Positions 1-6,681 of a stretch of 15,213 bases of DNA are shown in pieces. The DNA lies in the NCBI GenBank assembly GCA_017444545.1, contig JAFSWJ010000099.1:1-15213 (forward strand). The letters run 5' to 3'. Numbering within the stretch: position 1 is the first letter of the stretch; each line of letters begins with the position of its first letter. The notes beneath the pieces were generated by a model. It searched no databases, was not told the DNA's origin, and saw only the letters and a program-made list of their open reading frames with translations. Origin of the DNA: Lachnospiraceae bacterium (GTDB taxonomy: Bacteria; Bacillota; Clostridia; Lachnospirales; Lachnospiraceae). The translations under genes were made by a program, and so were the position numbers.

Positions 1-1030
1 CTCTTTTTTCAAGCACAGCCATCAATAGGTTCAGCCTGTTGAGATCCATTCCCGTTGCCTGACGCCTGGGGAGGCCGAAGCTTGTATCGCACACCAGAGC
101 CTGGATCTCGATGAGCAGAGGCCTGGTCCCTTCCATTATGCAGGTGACCACATTTCCGCTGCTCTTTAATGCTCTTCCCGAAAGCATGTATTCGGACGGA
201 TTTGAAACCTGCCTGAGTCCGTCGGCATACATCTCAAACACTCCTATCTCGTCAGTTGAGCCAAATCTGTTCTTTACGGCGCGCAGAAGCCTGTAGCTTC
301 CCCGGATATCACCCTCAAAGTAAAGGACCGTGTCAACCATGTGCTCTAAAACCTTCGGACCCGCGACGGCCCCCTCCTTTGTCACGTGTCCGACGATGAA
401 CACCGTGATATCAAGCTGCTTTGCGATCCGCATGAGTACCCCGGTAGACTCCCTCACCTGGGAAACGGAGCCTGCGGATGAGGTCACGTTGCCGTTTACC
501 ATCGTCTGTATCGAATCTATGACCACGATCTCCGGATTTTCCTTTTCGATCAGGGTTGTGATGACGTCCAGATCCGTATCACACAGGATCTTCAGCTCCT
601 TTCCGAATTCTCCGAGCCTTACGGCCCTCATCTTTATCTGGGAAGCAGACTCCTCCCCTGACACATACATCAGCTTATGCCCCCTGATGCTCAGGTTCCT
701 GCAAAGCTGGAGCAGAAGTGTGGACTTCCCTATGCCCGGATCTCCTCCTACGAGCACCAGCGATCCCTTCACTATCCCGCTGCCCAGAACCCTGTCCAGC
801 TCTTCTATATCCGAGGACAGCCTCTGCCTTTCATCGTTTTCTATCTCGTCCAGGGTTACGGGCTTAGATCTTTCCTTTCCGGAAAAAGAAGGTCCCTTCT
901 TTTCTTTTTTCACCGCCGGCTCCTCGGTCATGGTATTCCATTCCCTGCAGGCCGGACACTGTCCCAGCCATTTTGCGGACTCAAATCCGCAGTTCTGGCA
1001 AAAAAACACCGTTTCCTTTGATCTTGCCAT
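1..1030 (-). CDS. radA: DNA repair protein RadA (Sms), 3' end outside window
   Basis: RadA is a RecA-like ATPase that helps process recombination intermediates during DNA repair. About 343 N-terminal residues are visible of a family length near 450. In order they show an N-terminal C4 zinc finger (Cys11, Cys14, Cys25, Cys28), a Walker A motif GDPGIGKST at residues 96-104, and the RadA-specific KNRFG motif at about 253-257. The last visible residues (LLMAVLEK) match the region just inside the C-terminal Lon-protease-like domain, which is cut off by the window edge. The ATG at 1030 is chosen because the zinc finger begins a few residues later and GGAG/AAGG sequences lie at 1042-1033. An intrinsic terminator (1043-1074) stands immediately upstream and its T-run touches this ribosome binding site. 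clpC-radA adjacency is common in Firmicutes; here a 137-residue gene lies between them. Confidence 0.96.
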   Translation of the reverse strand, partial: MARSKETVFFCQNCGFESAKWLGQCPACREWNTMTEEPAVKKEKKGPSFSGKERSKPVTLDEIENDERQRLSSDIEELDRVLGSGIVKGSLVLVGGDPGIGKSTLLLQLCRNLSIRGHKLMYVSGEESASQIKMRAVRLGEFGKELKILCDTDLDVITTLIEKENPEIVVIDSIQTMVNGNVTSSAGSVSQVRESTGVLMRIAKQLDITVFIVGHVTKEGAVAGPKVLEHMVDTVLYFEGDIRGSYRLLRAVKNRFGSTDEIGVFEMYADGLRQVSNPSEYMLSGRALKSSGNVVTCIMEGTRPLLIEIQALVCDTSFGLPRRQATGMDLNRLNLLMAVLEKR

Positions 1031-1042
1031 ATCCTTATCTCC

Positions 1043-1074
1043 AAAAAAGCCGCGCCTGTTCCTACAGGCACGGC
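1043..1074 (-). terminator. Intrinsic terminator directly in front of radA
   Basis: Read on the minus strand, an 11-bp stem (GCCGTGCCTGT pairing with ACAGGCGCGGC, with one G-U wobble) closes a 4-nt loop and is followed at once by six T residues at 1048-1043. This is the classic form of a Rho-independent terminator. It lies between the 137-residue gene (stop at 1104) and radA (start 1030). The GGAG of the radA ribosome binding site begins at the next base, 1042. It either ends the clpC-137aa transcript or acts as an attenuator for radA. Confidence 0.85.
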
Positions 1075-1090
1075 CCTTGTCCTTTCTGTT

Positions 1091-1096
1091 ATTATA
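1091..1096 (-). promoter_or_regulatory. Possible -10 box for radA
   Basis: A perfect TATAAT is present on the minus strand, just after the stop codon of the 137-residue gene. No convincing -35 hexamer is seen 16-18 bp upstream, and there is no TG extended -10, so the promoter is uncertain. If used, transcription would start near 1084 and pass through the terminator hairpin before reaching radA. Confidence 0.35.
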
Positions 1097-1103
1097 ATAT
1101 AAC

Positions 1104-1517
1104 CTACGCTTCCCTGACTTCTACATCAACCGTTCCGCAGCCCTCAAGCTCCACGCTTACCGAAAGCTTTCCTCCAAGGTTCGTCTTCATCCTTCCGGCA
1201 TCACTTCCCGAAACAAGCACCTCATATTCCGTATCCGGCTTCAGCCCAACGGTTATCTGAGCATCGTTTGCTCCCTCAACCCTGAATCTCATCCCGTTAT
1301 CGGTCACAACGAGATTGTTCACACTGGTCCCCGGCACCGATTCATATACCAGTTCCCCGTCAGACTCCAGTTTTGTGATGTCCTTAAAGGTCTTAACCTT
1401 GAGACTCTTTCCGTTAAATCTGAAATCCTCAACCTTTTCCTTTGCGGGAAGCTCGTGGTTTCCAAAGCTCAAGCTTCCGTCTGATTCACTGTGTAAAAGA
1501 TCCTTTACTATCGACAT
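1104..1517 (-). CDS. Conserved 137-residue protein of unknown function (endosialidase-like annotation in relatives)
   Basis: A soluble 137-residue protein with no signal peptide and no membrane segment. It is acidic, rich in Asp, Glu, Val and Gly, and looks mostly beta-stranded, with short alternating segments such as AQITVGLKPDTEYEVLV (about residues 85-101), which resembles a fibronectin- or carbohydrate-module strand pattern. From memory, similar proteins in Lachnospiraceae are labelled 'endosialidase catalytic beta chain', but I see no catalytic motif that supports such activity, so no function is assigned. The ATG at 1517 has a strong GGAGAGG ribosome binding site 9-10 nt upstream. The gene lies between clpC (59 nt upstream) and the terminator before radA, so it is probably cotranscribed with clpC. 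Confidence 0.8.
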   Translation of the reverse strand: MSIVKDLLHSESDGSLSFGNHELPAKEKVEDFRFNGKSLKVKTFKDITKLESDGELVYESVPGTSVNNLVVTDNGMRFRVEGANDAQITVGLKPDTEYEVLVSGSDAGRMKTNLGGKLSVSVELEGCGTVDVEVREA

Positions 1518-1576
1518 TTTTGCACCCTCTCCAAAAAAAATAAGTTAAATGCCTGCTTACCTAATTGTATCACGAT

Positions 1577-4048
1577 TTATGACTGATTGCACTTCGGAAT
1601 TATCTTTCCGTCCTTGTATACTATCGTGACCGTGCTGCCCTGTTTTGCGTTGCCCTTCAGCACCTCCTCCGCCAGAGGATCCTCGATCATATTCTGTATC
1701 ATCCTCTTTAAGGGCCTGGCTCCGTACTTCCTGTCAGCACCTTCCTTCACTATGAACTCTTTTGCCTTCGGAGATATCTTCAAAGTGATATCCAGTTCCT
1801 CCTTTGCCCTCTTTATGAGGTTTTTGGAAAGCAGGGTGACGATGTTCTTCATATTATCATCATCCAGCGTCCGGAAAACTATGATATCATCTATACGGTT
1901 GATGAACTCCGGCTTGAATATCCTCTTCACCTCATCCATCACATCACTCTTCATCTTTTTGTAATCGCCATCCGCATCCTCGCCGCTGTCAAAGCCCAGC
2001 TTTTTGGGATCTATGATCCTCTGGGCACCGGCATTGGAGGTCATGATGATCACCGCATTCTTGAAGCTGACCTTCCGTCCCTTCGAATCCGTGATATGTC
2101 CGTCATCAAGAACCTGAAGCAGCACATTGAAGATATCGGGATGGGCCTTTTCGATCTCGTCAAAAAGAACAACGGAATACGGATGTCTCCTGATCTTTTC
2201 GGCAAGCTGCCCTCCTTCGTCAAAACCCACATATCCCGGCGGCGATCCTATCATCTTTGCAACCGAATGTGACTCCATAAACTCTGACATATCCACTCTG
2301 ATGAGTGAATTTTCCGATCCGAAAAGCGCCTCGGCAAGAGCCTTTGACAGCTCCGTTTTACCCACACCGGTAGGTCCGAGGAATAAAAACGATCCTACGG
2401 GACGGTTCGGGTCCTTCAGCCCTACCCTTCCTCTTTTGATCGCCTTTGCCACCAGGGAAACCGCCTCATCCTGTCCCACAACCCGTCCGTGAAGGATGGA
2501 TTCCAGCTTCATCAGCTTTTCATTTTCCTTTTCGGTCAGTTTGCTGACAGGTATCTTTGTCCAAAGTGATACGACGTCGGCTATATCATCCTCGGTGACC
2601 ATCAGGTCCTTTTCCTTTTCGGAGTTCTCAAAATTCTTTTTCAATCTCTCAAACCTGGCTTCTTTCTTCTGCTGGTCACGGTGTATCTCTCCGGCATGGA
2701 CAAAATCACCGGCCTTGATGGCCCTTTCTTTTGATTCTTCCATGGATTCGAGCTCTTTTTTCATGTTCTCTATGGCCGGCGGAACCGTCATCCTGGAAAT
2801 CCGAAGCCTTGATGCAGCCTCATCCATGACATCTATCGCCTTGTCCGGCAGAAATCTGTCATTGATATACCTCGACGACATCTTCACGGCGGCTTCAACA
2901 GCTTCAGGGCTTATCCTGAGATTGTGATGCTCCTCATATTTATCCTTTATACCCATGAGTATGGACACAGCCTGGGCTTCCGTAGGCTCCTCCACCGTCA
3001 CGGGCTGAAACCTTCTTTCAAGGGCTGCGTCCTTTTCGATGTATTTCCTGTATTCATCGATGGTGGTCGCACCTATCATCTGAAGTTCTCCCCGGGCAAG
3101 CGAGGGCTTCAGGATATTGGAAGCATCTATGGCTCCCTCGGCGCCTCCCGCACCAATGAGGGTATGAAGCTCATCAACAAAGAGAATGATATTTCCGGCA
3201 TTTATCACCTCTGCGATCACCCTCTTTATCCTCTCTTCAAACTCACCCCTGTATTTCGAGCCTGCGACCATCCCGGAAAGATCCAGAGATACCACCCTTT
3301 TCCCGATCATGGTCATGGGAACGCTCTCTTCGACGATCTTTACCGCAAAGCCTTCAACTATCGCAGTCTTTCCGACTCCGGGCTCTCCCACAAGACACGG
3401 ATTGTTTTTTGTCCTGCGGCTCAGGATCTGAACAACCCTGGTGATCTCATCCTGTCTGCCTATCACAGGATCAAGCTTTCCGGCTCTGGCAAGCTCTGTC
3501 AGATCCCTGCTGTACTGATCCAGCATGGGAGTTCCGTTTTTCGAGGAAGCTTCCTGCCTGTTCCTGTAATAAGTGCCTGCCTCTTCTCTCGCCTTTGAGA
3601 TATCCTCTCCCATGGCGGTGATGGTATCCATGTACAGCTTCTGGATATTCACTCCCAGCGTGTTCAAAAGCCTCACGCCTGCATTCTCACCTTCTCTGAG
3701 CATGGCCAGAAGGATGTGTTCCGTGCCTATCTCAGGTGCCGAAAACCTCTCAGAAAGCTCACCTGCAAGTTCCAGCACGTGTCTTGCCCTGGGAGTCATC
3801 CCGTCCCTTTCTGCAACAGAAGTGGTCAGCTGCTCTTCCTCCGGAGCTATCAGCTGCCGTATAAGCTCGATCACGTTTGTCTCATGAACATTGTTTCCTA
3901 TAAGAACCTGCGCAGCCACTCCCAAGCCTTCTCTCAGCAGTCCCAGGAGGATATGTTCACATCCTATATAATTCTGTTTCAGCTCCTTCGAACTCTTTTT
4001 TGCAAGTGAAAGAGCTTTTCTTGCCTGTTCTGTATATTCCTGAAACAT
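1577..4048 (-). CDS. clpC: ATP-dependent Clp protease ATPase subunit ClpC
   Basis: ClpC is a cytoplasmic hexameric AAA+ unfoldase that feeds proteins to ClpP. All expected parts are present in 823 residues: a double Clp_N repeat (about 1-145), a first AAA+ domain with Walker A GEPGVGKT (221-228) and Walker B ending LFVDE (289-293), a UVR/middle-domain coiled coil (about 425-475), and a second AAA+ domain with Walker A GPTGVGKT (558-565) and Walker B VVLFDE (626-631). A ClpP-docking tripeptide LGF follows at 684-686. A C-terminal D2-small domain ends near 810. The ATG at 4048 follows GGATGGAG. No ctsR, mcsA or mcsB lies upstream; dapF does. No CtsR heptamer repeat or CIRCE operator is visible in the short gap, so the usual heat-shock control is not evident here. 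Confidence 0.97.
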   Translation of the reverse strand: MFQEYTEQARKALSLAKKSSKELKQNYIGCEHILLGLLREGLGVAAQVLIGNNVHETNVIELIRQLIAPEEEQLTTSVAERDGMTPRARHVLELAGELSERFSAPEIGTEHILLAMLREGENAGVRLLNTLGVNIQKLYMDTITAMGEDISKAREEAGTYYRNRQEASSKNGTPMLDQYSRDLTELARAGKLDPVIGRQDEITRVVQILSRRTKNNPCLVGEPGVGKTAIVEGFAVKIVEESVPMTMIGKRVVSLDLSGMVAGSKYRGEFEERIKRVIAEVINAGNIILFVDELHTLIGAGGAEGAIDASNILKPSLARGELQMIGATTIDEYRKYIEKDAALERRFQPVTVEEPTEAQAVSILMGIKDKYEEHHNLRISPEAVEAAVKMSSRYINDRFLPDKAIDVMDEAASRLRISRMTVPPAIENMKKELESMEESKERAIKAGDFVHAGEIHRDQQKKEARFERLKKNFENSEKEKDLMVTEDDIADVVSLWTKIPVSKLTEKENEKLMKLESILHGRVVGQDEAVSLVAKAIKRGRVGLKDPNRPVGSFLFLGPTGVGKTELSKALAEALFGSENSLIRVDMSEFMESHSVAKMIGSPPGYVGFDEGGQLAEKIRRHPYSVVLFDEIEKAHPDIFNVLLQVLDDGHITDSKGRKVSFKNAVIIMTSNAGAQRIIDPKKLGFDSGEDADGDYKKMKSDVMDEVKRIFKPEFINRIDDIIVFRTLDDDNMKNIVTLLSKNLIKRAKEELDITLKISPKAKEFIVKEGADRKYGARPLKRMIQNMIEDPLAEEVLKGNAKQGSTVTIVYKDGKIIPKCNQS

Positions 4049-4065
4049 ATAAACTCCATCCGTTT

Positions 4066-4087
4066 GGGATCACTTTCAAAAGATCCC
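4066..4087 (-). promoter_or_regulatory. Small inverted repeat between dapF and clpC
   Basis: GGGATC and GATCCC flank a 10-nt spacer in the 45-nt gap between the dapF stop and the clpC start, ending about 17 nt before the clpC ATG. It is too close to the clpC ribosome binding site and lacks a T-run, so it is unlikely to be a terminator. It could be a weak mRNA hairpin or a protein-binding site. It does not match CtsR or HrcA operators. Confidence 0.4.
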
Positions 4088-4093
4088 GCCTCT

Positions 4094-4924
4094 TTACAGA
4101 TCTATCTCGCCTTCAAATACCGTTTCAGCGGGCCCCGTCATGTATACGTGTCCGTCATCGGCATATTCTATCTCGAGTATACCGCCGGTTAGTTTAACAG
4201 CAGTTTTCCGGTCTGTCAAATCATTCAAAACACAGGCAACTGCGCTGGCACATGCTCCTGTCCCACAGGCCAGAGTCTCCCCCGAACCCCTTTCCCATAC
4301 CCTCATCTCGATATGGTTTCTGTCATTTACCTGTACAAACTCTGTGTTGACCCTTTCCGGGAATAACTCATCCGTTTCAAAAAGAGGACCCGTCTCCTCC
4401 ATCTCAAGGTAATCCACATCATCCACAAATACAACGCAATGGGGATTTCCCATGGATACACAGGTGATCCTGTATTCCTTTCCTCCGATCACCACCGGTT
4501 CCGATACGATCTTTTCTCCGGAAAGCCTCACCGGTATCTTTTCAGGATCAAACTCCGGAACACCCATATCCACTCTGACTGTCTTCACCTTTCCATCCAC
4601 CACATTGAGCTTCAGGGTCTTGATGCCTGCTCCGGTTTTGATGCTGACGGTATCCTTGTCGGTCATTCCCCTGTCATAAACAAATTTGCCCACACACCTG
4701 ATCCCGTTCCCGCACATCTGGGCTTCGGACCCGTCGGCATTGAACATATGCATCTCAAAATCCGCTTCATCACAGGGATCTATGAATATCATCCCGTCAG
4801 ATCCGATGCCGAAATGTCTGTCACTGAGTTTTACCGCAAGCTCCGGTCTGTTTTTTACTTTTTCCGCTGCTCCGTCCACATAGATATAATCATTTCCGCA
4901 GCCCTGCATTTTTGTAAATTCCAT
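4094..4924 (-). CDS. dapF: Diaminopimelate epimerase
   Basis: DapF converts LL- to meso-diaminopimelate, the direct precursor of lysine and of the peptidoglycan cross-linking residue. The 276-residue protein has the usual family length. The N-terminal signature MQGCGNDYIYVD is at 6-17. The first catalytic Cys is Cys71 in MCGNGIRC and the second is Cys220 in ACGTGACAS, so the two-base thiol pair of this cofactor-free racemase is complete. The start is set at 4924, not at an upstream in-frame ATG at 4993, because AAGGAGGG lies 5 nt before 4924 and the family begins at MxFxKMxG; the extra 23 residues would come from a hairpin region. clpC follows 45 nt downstream. Its presence implies mDAP-type peptidoglycan, which fits the neighbouring cell-wall genes. 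Confidence 0.97.
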   Translation of the reverse strand: MEFTKMQGCGNDYIYVDGAAEKVKNRPELAVKLSDRHFGIGSDGMIFIDPCDEADFEMHMFNADGSEAQMCGNGIRCVGKFVYDRGMTDKDTVSIKTGAGIKTLKLNVVDGKVKTVRVDMGVPEFDPEKIPVRLSGEKIVSEPVVIGGKEYRITCVSMGNPHCVVFVDDVDYLEMEETGPLFETDELFPERVNTEFVQVNDRNHIEMRVWERGSGETLACGTGACASAVACVLNDLTDRKTAVKLTGGILEIEYADDGHVYMTGPAETVFEGEIDL

Positions 4925-4947
4925 GGCACCCTCCTTGTTTTGTTCCG

Positions 4948-5006
4948 AAAAATTTATCAAAGGTGCCCACGGGTCTTGTGACCACATGAACACCTTCGTT
5001 TTGATA
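4948..5006 (-). terminator. Long stem-loop with U-run between GHL10 gene and dapF
   Basis: Read on the minus strand, TATCAAA (5006-5000) pairs with TTTGATA (4961-4955), enclosing a bulge and a further stem of GGTGTTCATG against CGTGGGCACC, topped by GGTC-ACAA-GACC. The lower stem uses G-U pairs that work only in minus-strand RNA, which agrees with the direction of transcription. Five T residues follow at 4952-4948. It lies 26 nt after the GHL10 stop and 23 nt before the dapF start. Most simply it is an imperfect terminator for the amidase operon, possibly with read-through into dapF. Confidence 0.55.
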
Positions 5007-5032
5007 CATGTTTACTTATATATGCACCCTTT

Positions 5033-6031
5033 TTACCATGCAGCCCTTAAGTTTGCAAGCTCAGCCTGCTGTCCCGCGTTTGGCATCAGCTCGCTTGTGG
5101 CATTATAGAGTATGTATCCGCTGTAGCCCAAAGATGCCGCCTTCTGAGCCTGGAGAGCCAGGTTGTTGTTTGCCCGCATCCAGCCGGGATCACCTGCAAC
5201 CGGGCTTCCGCACCTGTACAGAGCCATACCCACATACATCGGTATACCGATCTTGTTGAGTCCCCTCCACTGTGCCAGTCTCTGCGAAGACATGGCCACA
5301 TTCGCACCAGCTCCGTAATTATCGGTCCAGTAGATCTGGGGTGCGATGTAATCAATATATCCCGGAACCGAGAGCCAGGTTGCCACATCTGCTCCCATCC
5401 TGAGGTTATTCTCCACATTTCCCTGGGGAGCGATGCCAAAGACCTTTCCGTTTGCGGCACATACCTGATGGACCTGTGCGATCATGCTGTTCAGATTTGC
5501 CGCACCAAGAGGCGGGAAATAATCATCAAAATGAATCCCGTCCACAGGATATTTCGTCACTATCTCTGCCACACCCGCTACGATATTGGCATTGTTTGCA
5601 AGAGCAGCATTTCCTGCATATGCTCCGTTTCTGAACCCGTAGGGATTGATCCATGCATGAAATTTCAGTCCCGATGCATGGGCGATCTGTACCATATCGG
5701 CCAGAGGATCAAACCCCGGGTTTGCTCCGTTCAGCATCTGTGTGCTCCACGGATATATATTTGAAGGATAGATCGCATCGTTGTGGGACCGCACATGGAC
5801 AAATACCGCATTGCCGCCGTTTGCCGCAACTGTCGCGCATATCGTCTGAAAACTCTGGTCAAAGGCACCCTGCGGCTTTCCCCGAAGCATCGTCTGTATG
5901 TCAAGGAATGACACCCAGGTTCCCTTCACCGCCGCTGCTGCCGATACCTCTTTTGTCTGCATCTGCGATGCTCCCATGAAAACAAACACTGCCGCAAGGA
6001 GCATTGCCGTGATCTTTCTGATACTCTTCAT
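5033..6031 (-). CDS. Secreted glycosyl-hydrolase-like 10 (GHL10/YngK, DUF187) family protein
   Basis: A 332-residue exported protein. Residues 1-32 form a signal peptide (Lys/Arg start, hydrophobic core, AxA-like cleavage in VSAAAA). The rest is one TIM-barrel domain of the glycosyl-hydrolase-like 10 family (PF02638). Its typical strands are visible: KGTWVSF (36-42), HVRSHNDA (79-86), GLKFHAWINPY (121-131), VDGIHFDDYF (163-172) and YIDYIAPQIYW (225-235). The Asp pair in HFDDYF and the conserved His/Asn in HAWINP are candidate active-site residues. The family is thought to act on cell-wall or other polysaccharides, but the substrate here is unknown. No cell-wall binding domain is present. The gene follows the lipoprotein gene by 23 nt with an AAAGGA ribosome binding site, so it is in the amidase operon. 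Confidence 0.88.
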   Translation of the reverse strand: MKSIRKITAMLLAAVFVFMGASQMQTKEVSAAAAVKGTWVSFLDIQTMLRGKPQGAFDQSFQTICATVAANGGNAVFVHVRSHNDAIYPSNIYPWSTQMLNGANPGFDPLADMVQIAHASGLKFHAWINPYGFRNGAYAGNAALANNANIVAGVAEIVTKYPVDGIHFDDYFPPLGAANLNSMIAQVHQVCAANGKVFGIAPQGNVENNLRMGADVATWLSVPGYIDYIAPQIYWTDNYGAGANVAMSSQRLAQWRGLNKIGIPMYVGMALYRCGSPVAGDPGWMRANNNLALQAQKAASLGYSGYILYNATSELMPNAGQQAELANLRAAW

Positions 6032-6054
6032 CTTTACATCCTTTCTTTGTTAAA

Positions 6055-6681
6055 TTATTCGCTTTTGTATTCTCCGGAGATACCCAAATCTCCATCTTCG
6101 GTCACCTGCAAAACGCCGGTTTCCGCCATCTTAAAGCCGATACTTTCTTTTTTGTCCTCCGACTCCCATGCCGCCCCGTCCTTTTCTATGAAGGCAACAC
6201 CTGTAAGCACTTTCCGGTCCTTTTCATAAACCGTAAACTCAAATGATGAATCATCGGCAGGAAGCAGCTCCACGCTCACATCTCCCTTTGAGAACCTGCC
6301 GTCCCAGCTGATATCCCTGAACCTGCTCTCCGTCTTTTCATAATAAGGAAACTCCGAAAAATCGGAGACTCCTTTTTTCAAAGGATCATATACCTTTACC
6401 TCGCCGGAAAAGCCGTCAACTGCAAGGATCATGTCCATCACCTTTCCCTCAGGGTCAGTTACAGTATATGTATAATAACCGCTTTCGTCAATCTCGATAC
6501 TGTCCCTGTAATCCGCTTTGCAGCCGCTTCCGTCAAGCACTTCTGTCAGGAGATTGTCGGCATCTTCTTTTTTTATTATAAAGACCGGAACCTCCTCTTT
6601 TTCCTGCTTTGTACATCCAAAGTTCAATACTGTGCACAGGGCAAGGAGGATGAGGATCCCCCCTTTTTTCAGTCTCATCAT
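6055..6681 (-). CDS. Small predicted lipoprotein of unknown function
   Basis: A 208-residue protein with a basic start, a hydrophobic stretch (about 7-19) and Cys23 in LNFGC. This is a slightly off-consensus lipobox (Asn and Phe at -3 and -2), consistent with lipid anchoring on the outer face of the membrane. The mature part is acidic with alternating beta-like segments; GYYTYTVTDPEGKVMDMILA (about 68-87) followed by FSGEVKVYD resembles PepSY/YpeB-type repeats only loosely, and I do not assign a domain. The first ATG overlaps the amidase stop codon by 4 nt (ATGA), and a second ATG follows immediately; AGGGG lies 6 nt upstream. Translational coupling to the amidase and the short gap to the GHL10 gene suggest a helper role at the cell wall. 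Confidence 0.75.
   Translation of the reverse strand: MMRLKKGGILILLALCTVLNFGCTKQEKEEVPVFIIKKEDADNLLTEVLDGSGCKADYRDSIEIDESGYYTYTVTDPEGKVMDMILAVDGFSGEVKVYDPLKKGVSDFSEFPYYEKTESRFRDISWDGRFSKGDVSVELLPADDSSFEFTVYEKDRKVLTGVAFIEKDGAAWESEDKKESIGFKMAETGVLQVTEDGDLGISGEYKSE

Noticed and set aside
330..1097. A 255-codon open frame on the plus strand opposite radA
   Set aside because: Fully antisense to the clear radA reading frame, with Ser/Phe/Leu-rich low-quality composition and no ribosome binding site.
1518..1576. A promoter for the 137-residue gene using TACAAT at 1564-1569
   Set aside because: The matching -35 position (GTGCAA) agrees with the consensus at only three bases, so cotranscription with clpC is the simpler reading.
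2924..3598. A 224-codon plus-strand open frame opposite clpC
   Set aside because: Antisense to the well-conserved first AAA+ domain; the composition is that of a shadow frame and no start signal is seen.
4049..4093. CtsR or CIRCE operator for clpC
   Set aside because: The inverted repeat in this gap is GGGATC/GATCCC and does not resemble the CtsR heptamers or the HrcA-binding CIRCE sequence.
4925..4993. An extended dapF start at 4993 (23 more residues)
   Set aside because: The added residues derive from the upstream hairpin and do not fit the family N-terminus; AAGGAGGG 5 nt before 4924 decides for the shorter form.
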